Assembly: GCA_964645785.1 (NCBI GenBank)
Contig: CAZYAV010000032.1
Location: 1-24,971, forward strand
Direction of reading: 5' to 3'
Source: CALWZE01 sp964645785
Lineage (GTDB): Bacteria; Bacillota; Clostridia; Oscillospirales; Ruminococcaceae
DNA length: 24,971 bases
Made by a program: the position numbers and the translations under genes
Shown here: one piece after another, positions 7,750 through 16,093 of the stretch
Numbering within the stretch: position 1 is the first letter of the stretch
Layout of the letters: the number at the start of each line of letters is the position of its first letter
Notes under the pieces: model-generated
What the model was told of the DNA's origin: nothing
What the model saw: only the letters and a program-made list of their open reading frames with translations
The model's database searches: none

Positions 7750-8941
7750 CGCAATTCCCCGCAATCAGAAAAACCGGATTGTTGGCCATGAGCAGATGCA
7801 GCGAACCGGCGGCCTTTCCGCGGCTGACGCTGATCTGGGTCAGCTCGGGCTGAATCCCGCGGCTTTGCAGCGCCCGCATCGCCTGGCCGAGCGTCTCGAC
7901 ACTGATGGCCGAGATGCAGATTCTCGCCCCGGGGTTCCGGTCGAGCGCCAAATCCACCGCCCGCTCCATCGAGCCCTTTGTGCCGCCGATAAACACCGCG
8001 TCCGGCGCTTCCAGCTCCTCCAAAGCCTGAGGCGCTGCGCCCGCAATCAGGCGGAGGTTCCACGCGCCCAGCTTTTCCCGGTTTGCCCGGATAAGCGCAC
8101 AGGCCTGTTCGCTGCACTCCACCGCGTAGGTGCGCCCCCACTTTGCCGCCAGCGCAAGCTCGACGCTTACACTGCCAGTCCCGGCGCCCACATCCCACAG
8201 GATGTCGCCCTCCCGGGGGGCAAGCCTTGCCAGAACCGCCGCCCGCACCTCCCGCTTGGTCATCGGCACCTCCCCGCGGGTGAACAGCGAATCCGGGAAG
8301 CCCGGCGCGCGGTGCACGACATTCGGGGCGGGCTCGGCCAGCAGCACGCTGAGCGGGGCGAACTGCCGCCCGGCAAATTCCGCCGCGGTGCCCCGGCTGA
8401 CCCGCTGCCCGGGGTAAGAGAGCTGCTCCCCCACCGTGACGGGGAGCCCGCCCAGCCCCGCTTCCGCAAGGCGGCGGCAGAGCTCGGCCGGGGTCTGCTG
8501 CCCGTCGGTGAGGAAGAAGGCCGGCTTCCCCTGCATGACCGCCCCCACCGGGTTGCAGCGCACCCCGTGCGCGGTGCAGAGCAGCCAATCCTGCCACGGC
8601 CGGCCGAGCGCCGCCGAAAGCAGCTGCACGCTGGAAAGGCCGGGCAGCACCGTGTAGCCGATTCCTGCGCGCTCCAGCAGCGGGATGAGGGTGCGCGCGC
8701 CGGAATAAAAGCCGGTGTCCCCGCTGTAGAGCACCACCGTGCCCGCCCCGTGCGCCTGTATCGCCTCGAGGATTTCCGCGGGGCGGGTGGCCGCCACACG
8801 GTTTTCTGTATACGCCTGCGGAAGCCCCGCAAGCAGCCTGTGCGCGCCGACAATGCAGCGGGCGTTTTCCAGCGCCTGCCGGCAATCGCCGGTCATCGCG
8901 CCCCCGCCGCCCCCGCCGGACGCCGCCAGAATCACCTGCAT
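7742..8941 (-). CDS. cbiET: Fused cobalt-precorrin-7 C5-methyltransferase / cobalt-precorrin-6B C15-methyltransferase (decarboxylating), CbiE-CbiT
   Basis: A 399-residue fusion comparable to CobL. Residues 1 to about 205 form the CbiE-like tetrapyrrole methylase, with LYSGDTGFYSGA at 71-82 and LPGLSSVQLLSA near 99. Residues from about 215 form CbiT, with TRGEVPMTKREVRA and the SAM-binding motif DVGAGTGSVSVEL at 250-262. Together they methylate C5 and C15 and remove the acetate carboxyl on ring C. The N-terminal loop is odd: where related methylases have a GxGPGG motif this protein reads AASGGGGGGAMTGD. The ATG at 8941 has AGGGAG upstream and overlaps the cbiJ stop by 10 nt. Fusion of these two domains is known in other bacteria. 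Confidence 0.94.
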   Translation of the reverse strand: MQVILAASGGGGGGAMTGDCRQALENARCIVGAHRLLAGLPQAYTENRVAATRPAEILEAIQAHGAGTVVLYSGDTGFYSGARTLIPLLERAGIGYTVLPGLSSVQLLSAALGRPWQDWLLCTAHGVRCNPVGAVMQGKPAFFLTDGQQTPAELCRRLAEAGLGGLPVTVGEQLSYPGQRVSRGTAAEFAGRQFAPLSVLLAEPAPNVVHRAPGFPDSLFTRGEVPMTKREVRAAVLARLAPREGDILWDVGAGTGSVSVELALAAKWGRTYAVECSEQACALIRANREKLGAWNLRLIAGAAPQALEELEAPDAVFIGGTKGSMERAVDLALDRNPGARICISAISVETLGQAMRALQSRGIQPELTQISVSRGKAAGSLHLLMANNPVFLIAGNCDD

Positions 8942-9675
8942 CTCATCATCTCCCTGCACAGTTTTACAATCGCGTCGTAGTCCTCCCCGTCCTCTTTGGG
9001 GCGGCGGACGACCACCAGCCCCGCGCCGTTTTGCTGCGCGGCGCGCGCCTTTTCCGCAAAGCCCCCGGCCGCGCCGCCGTCCTTGGTCACCAGCCACCGG
9101 ATGCAGAATTGCTTTATCAGCGCCGCGTTGAGCGCAAGGGAAAACGGCCCCTGCATGGCGATGACATTGCCGCGGGGGATCCCCGCCCGCTCGCAGGCCG
9201 CAAGGCTTTCCGGCGCCGGCAGCACCCGGGGATACAGCCGCTGCGGCTCGACGGCCGAAAAGGCCGGCAGCTCCTTTGCCCCGGTGGCCAGCAGGATATT
9301 CCCCTGCGTGTTCTGCAAAAACCGGGCGGCGTCCGCGGCGCTGTCCGCCAGCACGCAGCCGGACGGCAGCGGGCTTTCCCGGCGCAGCAGCCTGCGGCAG
9401 GGGACGCCGGCCGTTTCCGCGGCCGCCCGGATGTTCCGGCTGGCATCGGCGGCATAGGGATGGGTGGCGTCGATGCACAGGTCAGCGCCCGCAAGCGCCG
9501 CCGCCATCCCCCGCGCGTCCATCCGGCCGGCAAGAACCTGCACGCCCGGAATCTGCTGTTGCAGCTGCCTGCCGTATTCGGTGGCGACGCACACCACCGT
9601 CTGCGCCCCCATGGCCGCGGTTTCGGCGGAAAGCGTCCGCCCCTCGGTTGTGCCGGAGAAAATCACCACCCGCAT
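8932..9675 (-). CDS. cbiJ: Cobalt-precorrin-6A reductase CbiJ
   Basis: NAD(P)H-dependent reductase acting on cobalt-precorrin-6A, the step before CbiET. The protein has 247 residues. The N-terminus MRVVIFSGTTEGRTL matches the CbiJ/CobK start. Other family blocks are CIDATHPYAADASRNI near residue 87, LLATGAKEL near 150, AMQGPFSLALN near 194, and the C-terminal LVTKDGGAAGGFAEKARAA. The start is ATG at 9675; it overlaps the end of cbiH by 13 nt and its stop overlaps cbiET by 10 nt. This nested packing indicates coupled translation of cbiH-cbiJ-cbiET-cbiA. Confidence 0.95.
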   Translation of the reverse strand: MRVVIFSGTTEGRTLSAETAAMGAQTVVCVATEYGRQLQQQIPGVQVLAGRMDARGMAAALAGADLCIDATHPYAADASRNIRAAAETAGVPCRRLLRRESPLPSGCVLADSAADAARFLQNTQGNILLATGAKELPAFSAVEPQRLYPRVLPAPESLAACERAGIPRGNVIAMQGPFSLALNAALIKQFCIRWLVTKDGGAAGGFAEKARAAQQNGAGLVVVRRPKEDGEDYDAIVKLCREMMRCR

Positions 9676-10406
9676 TTTTTCTCATACCCCCGGGGGGTCA
9701 CCATCCGCCCGGCAACCGCCCGGGTGGCGGAGGAGCCGATAAACACGGTGGTGAACATGTCCAGCTTTTCTTCCCGCAGCTCTTTGAGCGGCAGCACCCG
9801 CGCGCACTGCCCCTCCCGGCCGATGTTGCGCACCCAGCCGCAGACGGTTTCCGGGGATTTGCCCTGCGCAAGCAGGATATCGCAGGCCTTTGCCAGATAG
9901 TCCGCCCGCTTGCGGGAGCTTGGGTTGTAGATGCACACGCAAAAATCCCCCTGCGCCGCGCAGCGCAGCCGATTTTCGATCACCTCCCAGGGGGTGAGCA
10001 GGTCGGACAGGGAAATCACGCAGAAATCGTGCCCCAGCGGCGAGCCGAGCACCGCCCCGCCGGAAAGGGCGGCCGTCACCCCCGCCACCACCTGAATCTC
10101 CACGCCGGGATATCGGGGCGAGAGCTGGAGCAGCAGCCCCGCCATGCCGTACACGCCGGCGTCCCCGCTGCAAACCAGCGCCACGTCCTTCCCGTCCTGC
10201 GCGGCCTGCATCGCCCAGCGGCAGCGATCCAGCTCCTTCGTCATGGGGGAGGTATAGGTCTCCTTTTGGGGGAACAGGGGCGCAACCAGCTCCACATACA
10301 CCGTATAGCCGCACAGCACCTGCGCGCGCTCCAGCGCCTCCCTTGCCTGCCCGGTGAGGAATTCCTCTCCCCCGGGGCCGATCCCCACTGCGTATACGGT
10401 ATTCAT
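9663..10406 (-). CDS. cbiH: Cobalt-precorrin-3B C17-methyltransferase CbiH
   Basis: SAM-dependent tetrapyrrole methylase that methylates C17 with ring contraction. The protein has 247 residues. The N-terminal motif is YAVGIGPGGEEFLT, then VCSGDAGVYGMAGLL near residue 77 and VVAGVTAALSGGAVLGSPLGHDF near 107. DLLTPWEVIENRL and YNPSSRKRADYL are typical of the CbiH/CobJ subfamily. The start is ATG at 10406 with AAGGAGAG upstream. A 136-nt spacer with a GCGGC/GCCGC hairpin separates it from cbiG. The overlap with cbiJ is 13 nt. Confidence 0.95.
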   Translation of the reverse strand: MNTVYAVGIGPGGEEFLTGQAREALERAQVLCGYTVYVELVAPLFPQKETYTSPMTKELDRCRWAMQAAQDGKDVALVCSGDAGVYGMAGLLLQLSPRYPGVEIQVVAGVTAALSGGAVLGSPLGHDFCVISLSDLLTPWEVIENRLRCAAQGDFCVCIYNPSSRKRADYLAKACDILLAQGKSPETVCGWVRNIGREGQCARVLPLKELREEKLDMFTTVFIGSSATRAVAGRMVTPRGYEKKCGW

Positions 10407-10542
10407 CCTTGTTCTCTCCTTGTATATTTAGAATTGCAGTTTAAAGGCGGCGGAGAGCCGCAGCGCCCGCCTGTTCCATCGTCAACCGAACGGGCGGCGG
10501 ACAGCGGGTTTCTCCCCCGCGGCTTGCGGTTTCTGCGGCGGT

Positions 10543-11571
10543 TCAGCCTTCCGACTGCCGGGAACGGGAAATTTCATCCAGCGGGCGCTCGCAGCTCCAG
10601 TCCAGCCGAACCGGCTTTTCCGCCGCCGCCATGGTCACCCCGTCCGACACGAACTTCCGCTCGCACAGGCTGCCCCCGCTGACCAGGACGGCGCTGCGCT
10701 CGCAGACATTGTCCACCCCGGTGACCCCGCGGACGAATTCCGACCGGGTGAATTCCCCCGGCAGCGCGCGGAGCGATTCGGCGTCGCAGGTGTGAAGCGC
10801 CCAGCCGTGCGCGCGACAAAACGCCACAAGCCCCGGCTCCTCCTTTTTCAGGTCGATGCTGGCGACGGCGCAGACCGATTCGATTTGCAGCCGGGTCTGC
10901 TGCAAGAACCGCTGCAAAGCCGAATCCAGCGCGCTGCACGGCGTCCCCTTGCGGCAGCCGACCCCCAGCACCGTGCTTTTGGGGGCAAGCAGCAGGGTCG
11001 CCTGCACCTGCCGGGCGCTCACCACCAGGTCGGCGGGGAGGGTTTGGACAATCTCCACCCCCGGCGGGCAGTCGCCCCGGATGGGGTAGGCGCTGTACAC
11101 CCGCACCCCGCCGCCGGCCAGCAGCCTGCCAGAAATCCGCTTGATCTGCCCGGGATTCACAACCGCCAGCCCCTGGCACGCCGCCCACTCGTCCACCGCA
11201 AACACCCCGTTCACATCGGTGGCGGTGGTGACGGCCGCCTGTGCGCCGCACACCGCGCCAAGCGCGCGGGCAAGGCGGTTTGCCCCGCCCAGATGGCCGG
11301 AAAGCAGGGGGACGGCGAACCGGGCGCATTCGTCCACCGCCACCACGGCCGGATCCCGCCACTTTTTTTGAATGTACGGCGCAATGGCGCGCACCGCAAT
11401 CCCCGCCGCGCCCACGAACACCAGCCCGTCCGAACCGGCAAACTGCTTTTCCGTCCACTCGGCCAGGGAATCGGGTCGCCCGCAGCGGGTCACACTGCCG
11501 CCGAGCGCCTGCGCCAGGGTCTCCGCCAGGGCAAAGCCCCGGTCGGTAAAGGCCAAAAAGGCCAGCTTCAT
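10543..11571 (-). CDS. cbiG: Cobalt-precorrin-5A hydrolase CbiG
   Basis: Opens the delta-lactone of cobalt-precorrin-5A and releases acetaldehyde in the anaerobic pathway. The protein has 342 residues with the expected organisation. The N-terminal domain begins MKLAFLAFTDRG and contains LVFVGAAGIAVRAIAPYIQ, VDECARFAVPLLSGHLGGAN and TTATDVNG. The C-terminal domain begins about residue 203 with LGVGCRKGTPCSALDSAL and contains FTRSEFVRGVTGVDNVCERSA. I start it at ATG 11571, where GGTGAG lies close upstream. The open frame extends far beyond this start through the spacer, but that part has no CbiG similarity. Separation from cbiF by 307 nt and from cbiH by 136 nt makes it the most isolated cistron in the operon. 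Confidence 0.94.
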   Translation of the reverse strand: MKLAFLAFTDRGFALAETLAQALGGSVTRCGRPDSLAEWTEKQFAGSDGLVFVGAAGIAVRAIAPYIQKKWRDPAVVAVDECARFAVPLLSGHLGGANRLARALGAVCGAQAAVTTATDVNGVFAVDEWAACQGLAVVNPGQIKRISGRLLAGGGVRVYSAYPIRGDCPPGVEIVQTLPADLVVSARQVQATLLLAPKSTVLGVGCRKGTPCSALDSALQRFLQQTRLQIESVCAVASIDLKKEEPGLVAFCRAHGWALHTCDAESLRALPGEFTRSEFVRGVTGVDNVCERSAVLVSGGSLCERKFVSDGVTMAAAEKPVRLDWSCERPLDEISRSRQSEG

Positions 11572-11878
11572 CTTCTCACCGCCGTTCCTTTCCATGCTGC
11601 CTGATTCGCGGCCGCGCCGCGGTTTTATGCGGAAGCCCTGCCCGCCCCTCCGCCCGGAAATCGCCCGAGGCGTCGCGCCTTTTTCGGCCAAACGCCCCAA
11701 AAAGGATGGCCGCGGGAATTCCCGAAAGGGCGGCCGGGCTTGCAGGCCGCGGAGATTCCCCAAAACACACGGCTGCGGGGTTTTGGGCGGGCGTTTCGGA
11801 TGCCGCGCGCCCTTCACCGCGCCGCGGTTCCGCTGGGGCGGCGCGGCGCCGGCAAAGCCGCCGAATCCCACGCGCGGT
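11572..11878. other. cbiF-cbiG spacer, GC-rich with hairpins
   Basis: A 307-nt stretch without a credible gene. It holds several inverted repeats, the clearest being CCCAAAAC with GTTTTGGG at about 11760-11789. Positions 11610-11628 read GGCCGCGCCGCGGTTTTAT, matching a sequence in the cbiB-cobD spacer with one extra G. No minus-strand T-run follows any hairpin and I see no convincing promoter. It could be an mRNA-processing or stabilising segment, or a remnant of rearrangement. Confidence 0.5.
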
Positions 11879-12646
11879 TTACGGGCGCTCCGGCGCGCTC
11901 GCCTGCCGGAATCCGGTTGTAAACGCCGGGTCATACAGGCGGCTGCGCTCGTAGTTGGAGCCGAGAAAATCGCCGATGAGCAGCAGCGCGGTTTTGCGGA
12001 TCCCCGCCTGCGCGCCCTGCTGCGCCAGCGTACCGACCGTGCAGCGAACCGTCCTTTGATCCGGCCAGGTGGCCTTATACACAATCGCCGCCGGGGTCTC
12101 GGGGCGGTATCCGCCCCGCAGCAGCTGCTGCTGCACCTCCTCCAGCAGCCCGGAGGACAAAAACAGCACCATGGACGCCTGATGCTGCGCCATTGCGGCG
12201 AGCGCCTCCTTTTCCGGCACCGGGGTGCGCCCCGCCATCCGGGTGATAATCAGGCTCTGGCTGACGCCGGGCAGGGTGTATTCCGCGTTGAGCGCCGCCG
12301 CCGCGCCGCAGAAGCTGGACACGCCGGGGGTGTCGTCATACGCGATGCCCCGCGCGTCCAGCGCGTCCATCTGTTCCCGGATGGCGCCGAACAGGCTGGC
12401 GTCCCCGGTGTGCAGGCGGACGGTTGTTTTGCCGGCCTCCTCCATGCGGCAGATGACCGCCAGCACCTCCTCCAGCGTCATGGCGGCGCTGTTGTGGATT
12501 TCGCAGCCCGCCTTTGCCATCTCCAAAAGCGCCGGGTTCACCAGGCTGCCGGCGTAGATGATACAGTCGGCCTCCCGCAGCAGCGCGGCGCCCCGCAGGG
12601 TGATAAGGTCGGGCGCGCCGGGGCCGGCGCCTACAAAATGCACCAT
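11879..12646 (-). CDS. cbiF: Cobalt-precorrin-4 C11-methyltransferase CbiF
   Basis: SAM-dependent methylase of C11. The protein has 255 residues and opens MVHFVGAGPGAPDLITLRGA, the classic GxGPG loop. It continues with YAGSLVNPALLE, VRLHTGDASLFGAIREQM near residue 76, DDTPGVSSFCGAAAALNAEYTLP, and TRMAGRTPVPEKE, all characteristic of CbiF/CobM. The start is ATG at 12646 with AGGAG 9 nt upstream; a TTG two codons earlier is too close to the ribosome binding site. It lies 6 nt after cbiL. The C-terminus beyond residue 235 (RLYDPAFTTGFRQ) is variable in the family. Confidence 0.95.
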   Translation of the reverse strand: MVHFVGAGPGAPDLITLRGAALLREADCIIYAGSLVNPALLEMAKAGCEIHNSAAMTLEEVLAVICRMEEAGKTTVRLHTGDASLFGAIREQMDALDARGIAYDDTPGVSSFCGAAAALNAEYTLPGVSQSLIITRMAGRTPVPEKEALAAMAQHQASMVLFLSSGLLEEVQQQLLRGGYRPETPAAIVYKATWPDQRTVRCTVGTLAQQGAQAGIRKTALLLIGDFLGSNYERSRLYDPAFTTGFRQASAPERP

Positions 12647-12652
12647 TTGCAA

Positions 12653-13351
12653 TCACTCCTTTACAACCACGGTCGCAAAATATCCGGTGGATTCCTCCGG
12701 CGCGCGCTGCGCAAGGTTGGGGAATACCCGCTCGTCCGGCAGGCCGCAGTTTTGGATCATCGCGCTCTTTTCCAGGCTCGCGTGCGCCTCAATCGCCTGC
12801 AGTACTGCGGGCATCTGGCTGCCGGATTTCATCAAAATCTTATTCCCCGGCCAGTGCAATGCCTGCTCCAGGTCGAAGCTGCCGGGCAGGATGTGCAGCG
12901 GGCTGTTCATCTCGGTCAGGCTGACGCCCAAACGGGACGCGACCGCGCAGAAGCTGGGCACACCGGCCACCATCCGGGCTTCAAAGCCCCGCTCCCTCAC
13001 CAGCGTCATCAGGTAGCAGTAGGTTGAATAGATGGACACATCCCCCAGGTTGGGCATGGCCACATCCTGCCCCTGCGCGAGCAGCCGGCAGAGTTCCTCC
13101 GCCGCCCTTTCGTGCGCGGCGCGCTGCACCGCCTTGTCCCGGGACATGGCAAAATGCAGCGGCAGAATCGTCTTTTGGGAAACGTCCATGGCGCTGCGGA
13201 CGATATCCAGCGCCAGCATCTCGCCGCTTGCGGTCTGCGGGCAGGCCAGCACCGGGCATTCGCCCAGCACCCGCAGCGCCTTGACCGTCAGCAGTTCCGG
13301 GTCGCCGGGTCCCACGCTCACCCCGTAAAAAACGCCCTGTTTTATCTCCAT
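12653..13351 (-). CDS. cbiL: Cobalt-factor-II / precorrin-2 C20-methyltransferase CbiL
   Basis: First ring methylase after cobalt insertion, adding the C20 methyl group. The protein has 232 residues. It opens GVFYGVSVGPGDPELLTVKA, followed by PQTASGEMLALDIV, PLHFAMSRDK, NLGDVSIYSTYCYL near residue 101 and VAGVPSFCAVASRLGVSL near 128. These fit the CbiL/CobI subfamily, where the GDxxxY region is distinctive. The start is ATG at 13351, overlapping the end of cbiD by 10 nt, with AAAGGAG and GGAG just upstream. Genes cbiD-cbiL-cbiF are tightly packed. Confidence 0.95.
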   Translation of the reverse strand: MEIKQGVFYGVSVGPGDPELLTVKALRVLGECPVLACPQTASGEMLALDIVRSAMDVSQKTILPLHFAMSRDKAVQRAAHERAAEELCRLLAQGQDVAMPNLGDVSIYSTYCYLMTLVRERGFEARMVAGVPSFCAVASRLGVSLTEMNSPLHILPGSFDLEQALHWPGNKILMKSGSQMPAVLQAIEAHASLEKSAMIQNCGLPDERVFPNLAQRAPEESTGYFATVVVKE

Positions 13352-14472
13352 TGCTCCAAAATCTCCTTTGCCGCCTGCGTTTGCCCCAGCAGGCCGTATT
13401 GGTTGGAAAACAGCACCGCGCCGGCGCGGTATCTGCCGCAGACCCGGCGGTCAAGATGCAGCTGGATTGCCCGCAGCAGCCGGCTCAGCACCGCGTCCCG
13501 CAGCTGTGCGCCGTCCAGGATCCCGATGCAGGCGTCCGCCGTGGCCGCGCCCAGCAGCGCAAGGCAGGTCTGCTGCGGCGCGCCGCACGCGGCGGCGTGC
13601 GCGCAGAACAGCTCGGTGCGGCAGTCCGCATAGCGGGAATGGGTGTTCATCACCCCGCCGGCCAGTTTCACCAGCTTGCCGATATGCCCAACCAGCAAAA
13701 CCTCCCCGAACGGGTGGGTGCCGGCGATGTCCAGCGCGTCCCCGATGAAGTTAGAGCACTTGACCACCGGAATCTCCCGCTGTACAATCCGGTTTTTTTG
13801 CAGGAAATCCGCGCCGTAATTGCCGGGGGTGAGGATGAGCCGCCGGCTTCCCATCGCCGCCGCCTGCCGGAGCTCCACGGCGACGGTGTCGATCAGCGCC
13901 TGCTCGCTCATCGGCTCCACAATACCGGAGGTACCCAGCACGGACAGGCCGCCCTCCACCCCCAGCATGGGGTTAAAGGTCGCCCGCGCCGCCTCCCTGC
14001 CGCCGGGGATGCAGATCAGGATTTCCAGCCCGCCGCCGTAACCCTGCGCGCCGCAGACCTGCCGCACCTCCTGTTCGATCATCCGCCGGGGCACCCGGTT
14101 GATTGCGGCGGCGCCCACCGGCTGATCCAGCCCCGGCCTGGTCACCCGGCCGACCCCCTCGCCCCCGTCGATATGGATGCCTGGCGCGGCGCTCTTTTTC
14201 ACATGCGCCTCGACGATCAGGCCGTCGGTCGCGTCCGCGTCGTCCCCGCCGTCCTTGCGCACCCCGCAGACCGCCGTTTCCCCCTCCAGAAGCAGGCGGG
14301 CGGGTTCGGTTTGCACAAAAACGCCCTTTGGGGTCATGAGCGAGAGGGTCTGCGGCGCGCCGCCCAGCAGCAGCGAGGCCGCCCCCGCCGCCGCCAGAGC
14401 CGCGCAGGTTCCTGTGGTGTATCCGCAGCGCAGCTGCTTCTGCCCGCTGCGGATGTAGTAATCCAGCGCCAT
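13342..14472 (-). CDS. cbiD: Cobalt-precorrin-5B C1-methyltransferase CbiD
   Basis: SAM-dependent C1 methylation, specific to the anaerobic pathway and unrelated to the CbiF/H/L methylase fold. The protein has 376 residues, normal length. Marker blocks are CGYTTGTCAALAAAGAA near residue 16, DGGDDADATDGL, IHIDGGEGVGRVTRPGL, AAINRVPRRMI, NPMLGVEGGLSVLGTSGIV, TPGNYGADFL and LLVGHIGKLVKLAGG with NTHSRYADCR. The start is ATG at 14472 with GAGAGGGGG upstream; the frame is open further but enters cbiK. It lies 14 nt after cbiK. Confidence 0.96.
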   Translation of the reverse strand: MALDYYIRSGQKQLRCGYTTGTCAALAAAGAASLLLGGAPQTLSLMTPKGVFVQTEPARLLLEGETAVCGVRKDGGDDADATDGLIVEAHVKKSAAPGIHIDGGEGVGRVTRPGLDQPVGAAAINRVPRRMIEQEVRQVCGAQGYGGGLEILICIPGGREAARATFNPMLGVEGGLSVLGTSGIVEPMSEQALIDTVAVELRQAAAMGSRRLILTPGNYGADFLQKNRIVQREIPVVKCSNFIGDALDIAGTHPFGEVLLVGHIGKLVKLAGGVMNTHSRYADCRTELFCAHAAACGAPQQTCLALLGAATADACIGILDGAQLRDAVLSRLLRAIQLHLDRRVCGRYRAGAVLFSNQYGLLGQTQAAKEILEQWR

Positions 14473-14486
14473 GCCGCGCCCCCTCT

Positions 14487-15254
14487 CTATCCGGCAAGCG
14501 CCCGCAGGTGCCGGCAGTACATCGCCTGCACGCCGGGCAGCACCCCCAAGCCCTGCAAAACGCACTCTACCTCGTATCCCGCCCGGGTGAGGATGCTTTT
14601 CCAGCTGTCCGCACCGTCCCCGGCCATGTCGCTGCGGGCGTGCTCCCCCGCCACCAGCATCAGGGGCGCCATGCGCACCCGCGATACGCCGTCCGCCTTC
14701 AGCTGGCCGCTTATCTGCGCAATATCCGGCCAGCCCTCCACCGTGCCCACATAGACATCCGGGCGCCCCATCATATGGAACACAGCCTGCAGGGCAGGGT
14801 AGACCACATCGGAAAAGTGGGCGGTGCCGTGCCCCATCAGCACCAGCGCGGTGCGTGGCTGCGGGGGATATTCCGCGGCCAGCACCCCGGCCAGCGCCCG
14901 CAGATCCGCCGAGCCGGCCAGCAGCGGCGCCCCCAGCAGCAGCGCGGGGAAGCGCGCTTCAGCCGCCTGCACCTGCGCCCGCAGCCGCTCATATTCCAGC
15001 CCGTACAAAAAGTGGGTGGGCTGCACCACCACGCGGTCATAGCGGCCGCCGGCCAGCTGCTCCAGCGCCTCGTCCACGCCCCAGACCGTCTCCCCGGCGC
15101 GGGCAAGCCTGCGGCGGATGGTGCCGCTGGTGAACGCGCGGTAAAAATCGGCCTGCGGCAGCTGTTCGCGCAGGGCGTTTTCCACGGCGGTGATGTTGAT
15201 CCGGGCTTCGGGCACGCCGGTGCCGAAGCTGACGCACAGCAATGCGGTTTTCAT
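14487..15254 (-). CDS. cbiK: Sirohydrochlorin cobaltochelatase CbiK
   Basis: Cytosolic chelatase that inserts Co2+ into sirohydrochlorin, committing the pathway to the early-cobalt route. The protein has 255 residues. The start MKTALLCVSFGTGVPEARIN matches CbiK rather than the shorter CbiX. Likely metal-binding and catalytic residues are His142 and His146 in MGHGTAHFSD and His205 in VAGEHARSDM; QPTHFLYGLEYE supplies His81. No signal peptide is seen, unlike some periplasmic CbiK proteins. The start overlaps the cbiO stop as ATGA, so the chelatase is coupled to the cobalt importer. Confidence 0.95.
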   Translation of the reverse strand: MKTALLCVSFGTGVPEARINITAVENALREQLPQADFYRAFTSGTIRRRLARAGETVWGVDEALEQLAGGRYDRVVVQPTHFLYGLEYERLRAQVQAAEARFPALLLGAPLLAGSADLRALAGVLAAEYPPQPRTALVLMGHGTAHFSDVVYPALQAVFHMMGRPDVYVGTVEGWPDIAQISGQLKADGVSRVRMAPLMLVAGEHARSDMAGDGADSWKSILTRAGYEVECVLQGLGVLPGVQAMYCRHLRALAG

Positions 15255-16075
15255 TCTGTTCCCCTGTCTGTTCTGTATTTTTCAAATTCCCGCGGATCCT
15301 TCGGCGCGGGAACGCCGAGCGCCTGCGCCACCTGCCACAGCAGCGGCAGCCCCAGTCCGCAGCGGGCGAGCGTATCCGCCTGCGCAAAGACGGTTTCGGG
15401 GGGCGCGTCCAGCACCAGCCGCCCGCCGTGGAACAGCAGCACCCTGTCCGCCCAGCGCCAGGCAAAGTCCAGGTCGTGGGTGGCGACCGCCAGGGTGATG
15501 CCCTTTTGGTGCAGCAACGCCAGCGTATCCTCCAGCAGCTGCCGCCCCGCCGGGTCGAGGTTGCTGGAGGGCTCGTCCAGCAGCATAATCCGCGGCTCCA
15601 TGGCCAGCACGTCCGCGATGGCCACCCGGCGCTTTTCCCCGCCGGAAAGATACTGCGGCCCGCGGCTGCGGTATTCGCTCAGCCCCAGGCTGCGCAGCGC
15701 CCCCTCTACCCGGCGGCGCACCTCTTCTTCGGGCAGCTCCAGGTTCATAGGTCCAAAGCTGACCTCTTCCTCCACCGTGCCCGCCAGCAGCTGCACATCT
15801 GGATCCTGAAACACCAGCCCCACACTGCGGCGCAGCCGCAGCCGCTGCTTTTCCTTTTTGCCGACCGGCTCGCCCTCCAGCCGGATGGTGCCGCTGCGGG
15901 GGACGAGGACGCCGTTTGCCAGCAGAAAAAAGGTGGATTTCCCCGCGCCGTTGTTGCCCAGCACCGCGATTTTCTCCCCCGCGTGCAGGCACACCGAAAG
16001 CGGGAGAAGCGCCTCCCGCTCCCCGCCGCTGTCGTACTGATAAGAGACCTGCTCAAACGCAAGCAGCTCGTCCAT
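15251..16075 (-). CDS. cbiO: Cobalt ECF transporter ATPase CbiO
   Basis: ATP-binding subunit that powers Co2+ import with CbiM, CbiN and CbiQ on the inner face of the membrane. The protein has 274 residues. It shows Walker A GNNGAGKS (40-47), Q-loop VFQDPDVQLL (Gln90), signature LSGGEKRR (143-150), Walker B IMLLDEPSSNLD (163-174) and H-loop ATHD (His200). The single ATPase gene suggests a homodimer. The start is ATG at 16075 with AAAGGGGGAA about 11 nt upstream, 18 nt after cbiQ. The position beside cbiQ, cbiN and cbiM fixes the substrate as cobalt more firmly than the protein itself does. Confidence 0.95.
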   Translation of the reverse strand: MDELLAFEQVSYQYDSGGEREALLPLSVCLHAGEKIAVLGNNGAGKSTFFLLANGVLVPRSGTIRLEGEPVGKKEKQRLRLRRSVGLVFQDPDVQLLAGTVEEEVSFGPMNLELPEEEVRRRVEGALRSLGLSEYRSRGPQYLSGGEKRRVAIADVLAMEPRIMLLDEPSSNLDPAGRQLLEDTLALLHQKGITLAVATHDLDFAWRWADRVLLFHGGRLVLDAPPETVFAQADTLARCGLGLPLLWQVAQALGVPAPKDPREFEKYRTDRGTE

Positions 16076-16093
16076 GCCCGGTTATTCCCCCTT

